Assembly (NCBI GenBank): GCA_024403005.1
Contig: JAKSSQ010000071.1
Span: 1-8,600 of the forward strand
Direction: 5' to 3'
Source of the DNA: Clostridia bacterium
GTDB taxonomy: Bacteria; Bacillota; Clostridia; Peptostreptococcales; Anaerovoracaceae
DNA length: 8,600 nt
Under the pieces are notes generated by a model. That model saw only the letters and a list, made by a program, of their open reading frames with translations. It did not search any database and was not told the DNA's origin. This document shows, piece after piece, positions 6,003 to 8,600 of the stretch (within the stretch, counting starts at the first letter, position 1; every line of letters starts with the position of its first letter). The position numbers and the translations under genes are program-made.

Positions 6003-6875
6003 TTATTTCTTTGGATCGGGCAGAAGGTTAACGCCCTTTCCAATCTGGGCCGGCAGGAAATTCATGCCGAATATCATCTTTATAAGCCATACGAACAGCA
6101 GAAGTACCAGAATCGGTATTATGCACGAGGTCACCAGCACAACTGCCAGTTTCTCAATAATGCTGTTGAGCATGTTTTCCATTGCCTTAACCTTGTGGGT
6201 CACACCTGTGGTTACGGATTCAACCGCACCGGTGACCCCATCAGCAAGGCTTTCAGCCCATCCGTTGATAATTTCAAGAACACTCTTGGACCCCTTGGTT
6301 TTAGCCGCCTCTTCAAGTTCCTGGGATGTAACTGCTTCGTCTGTAATTTCCTCGATGTATTCAGTAGTTTCCGCAATGGAAAATCCATAAGTGTTTTCTA
6401 TAAGCTGTGAAACCTGTACGCTGGCCGGTACTACCATAAACAGCGCGATTCCAAAAGCTGCAATCTTTACTGCGGCAGTCTTAACGGATCTGTTTCCGAA
6501 AAGAACGCCGAGTCCGCCGCAAATGCAGGCAATCGGCACGATTATCTTGAAAGCTGCCAGCCCCATAAGGGTAAGCAGGTACTTTTCCAGATAAACTGCG
6601 CAGAGCGCCAGCAGGAAATAGGTGCTCACATCTGCCAGCTTATTGGCGATGGGAGTGCCTACGTCTCCTGGCATTAAAGTAATCGCAGCGGAGGCTGCTG
6701 TGGAAGCAGCCATAAGAGTCATAACTGTGTCTTCCTTGCTGTCCAGATATTCTATGCTCTCCGCATGGAAATCGGGAGAAGCTGCCTTGCCTGCAATTCC
6801 GAAGAAAGAGACAAGCGCAATGGCAGCGAGAACAACCAGTATGACTATGGATTTAGTATCTAATTTAATATTCAT
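6003..6875 (-). CDS. Multi-pass membrane protein of unknown function
   Basis: A 290-aa protein that I cannot assign to a named family. It starts with a hydrophobic helix (10-29) that could be a signal anchor. A polar stretch follows (30-50, including DFHAESIEYLDSKED). Then come an Ala/Thr-rich segment (53-69), the motif GTPIANKLADVS (73-84), and hydrophobic spans near 85-105, 106-127 and 133-155. Next is a long polar, acidic, probably helical region (160-240, including EYIEEITDE and ELEEAAKTKG), and last a strong final span (243-269) with a basic tail. The polar region between spans may lie outside the membrane as a helical hairpin. Its ATG overlaps the stop of the upstream wall-protein gene, so the two are probably translated together and may work together. 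No catalytic motif is visible. It should be read as a hypothetical membrane protein linked to the cell envelope by context only. Confidence 0.8.
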   Translation of the reverse strand: MNIKLDTKSIVILVVLAAIALVSFFGIAGKAASPDFHAESIEYLDSKEDTVMTLMAASTAASAAITLMPGDVGTPIANKLADVSTYFLLALCAVYLEKYLLTLMGLAAFKIIVPIACICGGLGVLFGNRSVKTAAVKIAAFGIALFMVVPASVQVSQLIENTYGFSIAETTEYIEEITDEAVTSQELEEAAKTKGSKSVLEIINGWAESLADGVTGAVESVTTGVTHKVKAMENMLNSIIEKLAVVLVTSCIIPILVLLLFVWLIKMIFGMNFLPAQIGKGVNLLPDPKK

Positions 6876-8600
6876 CAGTCATTCTCCGTGCATTTCATAA
6901 GCGTATACGCTATCTGAGCTCTGGAAGCCGGCGCTTTCGCATTCTGCATGCTTTCGGGGATAATGTTTTTGCAAACTGCCCACTTCATGGCATCTGCAGC
7001 CCATGCGCTCACATTGGCGTCATCTACGGCGCCGCAGCCTTCAGGTCTGCCCAGATAGTTCCAGATAAGTGTTATAGCCGTTTCGTTGTTTAATACCGCA
7101 TCGCAGCCGAAGGATCCGTCGGGTCTGCCTGCTGTTACGCCGTTGGCAGCTGCCCAGTTTACAGCTTTTGCAAACCAGTCTGTATCCTTAACGTCTGTAA
7201 AGGTCTTTGCGGGAATGATATTGCCTTCTTCGTCCTTAATTTCGGGAATGGTCTTGTCCTTGTCGATGTTGTAGAGCACCTGCACCATCATGGCTCTTGT
7301 AATGGAGCTGTCCGGGCGGAAAGTTCCGTCGGTGTAGCCGCCGAAAATTCCGTGGTCTGCAGCGTATTCTACAGCTTCAAGGCCCCAGTAATCTGCAGGA
7401 ACATCTGCAAATCTGCTGCCGAAATCGGGGATTCCCGCGGGGCAGACCGCACTTGTAAGGCAGGAAAGCCAGGATAATCCGCTTCCGCGTCTTACGCTTA
7501 AGGGGTTGACCGCAACTCCGTAAATCTTCATTAACTTCATGTCGCCTTCCGGAGTGTACATGGAGCCTACTGCACTTATAACGTAAGGCTTGCCGTTTTC
7601 CATTCCCAGGTAAACCATGGTGTGGCCCGGGAAGTAAAGCATTGTTCCGGCGGGCATCATGGAAAGCTTGCGGAGCTTTTCTGCGTCGCTCTGGTCTTTA
7701 AGATCTACGCAGGCACCGGGTGTTAAGGGCTGCCAGCTTGTATTTCTGGGCAGCTCCAGGCCGAAGCACTTGTAGATGGTTCTGGTGTAGAGGGAGCAGT
7801 CCATGGAAGCCAGCATGCCGCCCCAGCCGTAGCGGTTTCCGAGGCAGCTGAACGCAATGTCCAGGATGTTCTTCTGGGTCATGTCCGGATAGCCTACGCT
7901 TACATCGCAGTGCTGGGAAACGAGAGCCATCTGCTTTGCGTACTTACCATCTGCATCTCTTGTGGGAAGGTAAACCACGTAGTTGTTCCAGGCGCCTCTT
8001 TCCTTGATGTTTTCCGGCATTTCAGCTGCGGGAACCAGCCTTAAAACCGTTCCCAGAGTGAGCTGAAGCTGATTGGAATATGCGGAATATACGGAGGGTT
8101 CCAGGTAGAGTCTGTCCTGAAGAACCACGATAAAGTCCTTAGCGGAAGAGTCTACCTGCCAGGAATCCAGCCATTCTTCGTAACTTGCACATACTGCCAG
8201 GTCGTCGCCGCATACCCAGCCGCTGCAGGAATTTGCAAGGCCGTAGTAGTATACGTGTTCGCCCTTTGTGCTCTTAATTGTGCAGGCCTGCTTAATTACG
8301 AAGGGTTCGTTTACGTTTAAAGAATAATTTGTTAATTCGTCGTCCGAATCCTCTGCGGAATAGCCGATGTATTCATAGCAGGGCCAGGACTGCAGAGCTG
8401 CAGGTCTTACTGCAACTGCATATTCGTAAGATTTGGAAGTATCCTTCCAGGCTGTAGCTTCGATATCCTTAAGGATTGCACCGAAGTATTCTTCGTTGCT
8501 TGTCTGCACGCCGTCTACGTATATCTGGCGTGTGGGAACAGCTTCCTTAAGCAAAGCTTCGCGAAGTGCTGCAGCGTCGAAAGTTCCTGTGTATTTCGTA
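6875..8600 (-). CDS. SH3-NlpC/P60 peptidoglycan hydrolase with C-terminal SLH domains (5' end missing)
   Basis: The gene runs off the right edge. The reading frame is open to base 8599, giving 574 visible residues. I number them from the TTG-encoded residue at 8554, which is internal and not a start. Residues about 50-130 and 140-215 look like the two bacterial SH3-type domains that precede NlpC/P60 in this architecture. The NlpC/P60 domain spans about 225-350: NRYGWGG (240-246), MDCSLY (251-256) with the probable nucleophile C253, ELPRNTSWQ (267-275), and GHTMVYLG (310-317) with H311. The position usually filled by the third catalytic residue reads YVISAVGS, so serine (S327) appears where His, Asn or Gln is common. 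Three SLH repeats follow: about 382-430 (FADVPADYW, ITRAMM), 452-503 (FTDVKDTDW, second motif degenerate) and 510-555 (ASRAQI). It would be secreted, non-covalently bound to wall polymer through SLH, and would cleave peptidoglycan stem peptides. The signal peptide lies outside the window. It is followed directly by two membrane-protein genes. Confidence 0.9.
   Translation of the reverse strand, partial: TKYTGTFDAAALREALLKEAVPTRQIYVDGVQTSNEEYFGAILKDIEATAWKDTSKSYEYAVAVRPAALQSWPCYEYIGYSAEDSDDELTNYSLNVNEPFVIKQACTIKSTKGEHVYYYGLANSCSGWVCGDDLAVCASYEEWLDSWQVDSSAKDFIVVLQDRLYLEPSVYSAYSNQLQLTLGTVLRLVPAAEMPENIKERGAWNNYVVYLPTRDADGKYAKQMALVSQHCDVSVGYPDMTQKNILDIAFSCLGNRYGWGGMLASMDCSLYTRTIYKCFGLELPRNTSWQPLTPGACVDLKDQSDAEKLRKLSMMPAGTMLYFPGHTMVYLGMENGKPYVISAVGSMYTPEGDMKLMKIYGVAVNPLSVRRGSGLSWLSCLTSAVCPAGIPDFGSRFADVPADYWGLEAVEYAADHGIFGGYTDGTFRPDSSITRAMMVQVLYNIDKDKTIPEIKDEEGNIIPAKTFTDVKDTDWFAKAVNWAAANGVTAGRPDGSFGCDAVLNNETAITLIWNYLGRPEGCGAVDDANVSAWAADAMKWAVCKNIIPESMQNAKAPASRAQIAYTLMKCTEND
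6883..6887 (-). promoter_or_regulatory. Internal ribosome binding site with TGATG stop/start overlap
   Basis: On the - strand GGAGA (6887-6883) lies seven bases before ATG (6875-6873), inside the end of the wall-protein gene. The upstream TGA (6877-6875) shares its final A with this ATG, a classic arrangement for translational coupling. It supports the chosen start of the 290-aa membrane protein. Confidence 0.75.

Noticed and set aside
8552..8554. TTG at 8554 as the start of the wall protein
   Set aside because: The frame stays open upstream to the window edge with plausible protein sequence. No ribosome binding site precedes the TTG, and a signal peptide is expected further upstream.

Overview
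The window looks like chromosome of an anaerobic Bacillota (most likely a Clostridia-type organism). The reasons are strong AGGAGG-type ribosome binding sites, short intergenic gaps, an ECF vitamin-transporter S component encoded without its energizing module, two U32-family proteins of the oxygen-independent hydroxylase type, and an SLH-anchored NlpC/P60 wall protein. Base composition is fairly balanced by eye. I cannot name the genus. I see no transposase, integrase, tRNA, rRNA or CRISPR array.

Layout, left to right. (1) Positions 1-53 hold the last codons of a forward gene that enters from outside the window. (2) Positions 54-251 are intergenic. They contain a tandem pair of 37-bp repeats, each with a CTTTAG-N4-CTAAAG dyad, and a probable promoter. 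(3) A forward gene (252-791) encodes an ECF S component. It converges on the next reverse-strand operon, and a long hairpin with U-tracts on both sides (814-860) ends transcription in both directions. (4) A reverse two-gene operon, 3797 to 866, encodes a 700-aa U32/DUF3656 protein (RlhA-like) followed by a PhzF-family isomerase. (5) A 92-bp divergent region contains two promoters that overlap almost exactly and form an imperfect 31-bp palindrome. It drives the reverse operon and a forward 404-aa U32 protein (TrhP-like, 3890-5104). (6) A GC-rich terminator hairpin follows (5130-5160). (7) A reverse three-gene operon enters from the right edge. It encodes a truncated SH3-NlpC/P60-SLH wall protein, an unrecognised 290-aa membrane protein coupled to it through a TGATG stop/start overlap, and a TraX-family membrane protein.

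Two functional themes emerge. The centre is probably a nucleic-acid hydroxylation locus: both U32 proteins keep the four-cysteine motif that holds an Fe-S cluster in characterised relatives such as UbiU/UbiV. The enzymes RlhA and TrhP need prephenate, so an isomerase of the PhzF family (whose namesake acts on a chorismate-derived compound) in the same operon is worth testing as a partner. The right-hand operon is an envelope module: a surface-anchored peptidoglycan hydrolase, an unknown integral membrane protein and a putative membrane acyltransferase. This is the best candidate in the window for a poorly described system, but its joint function is inference only.
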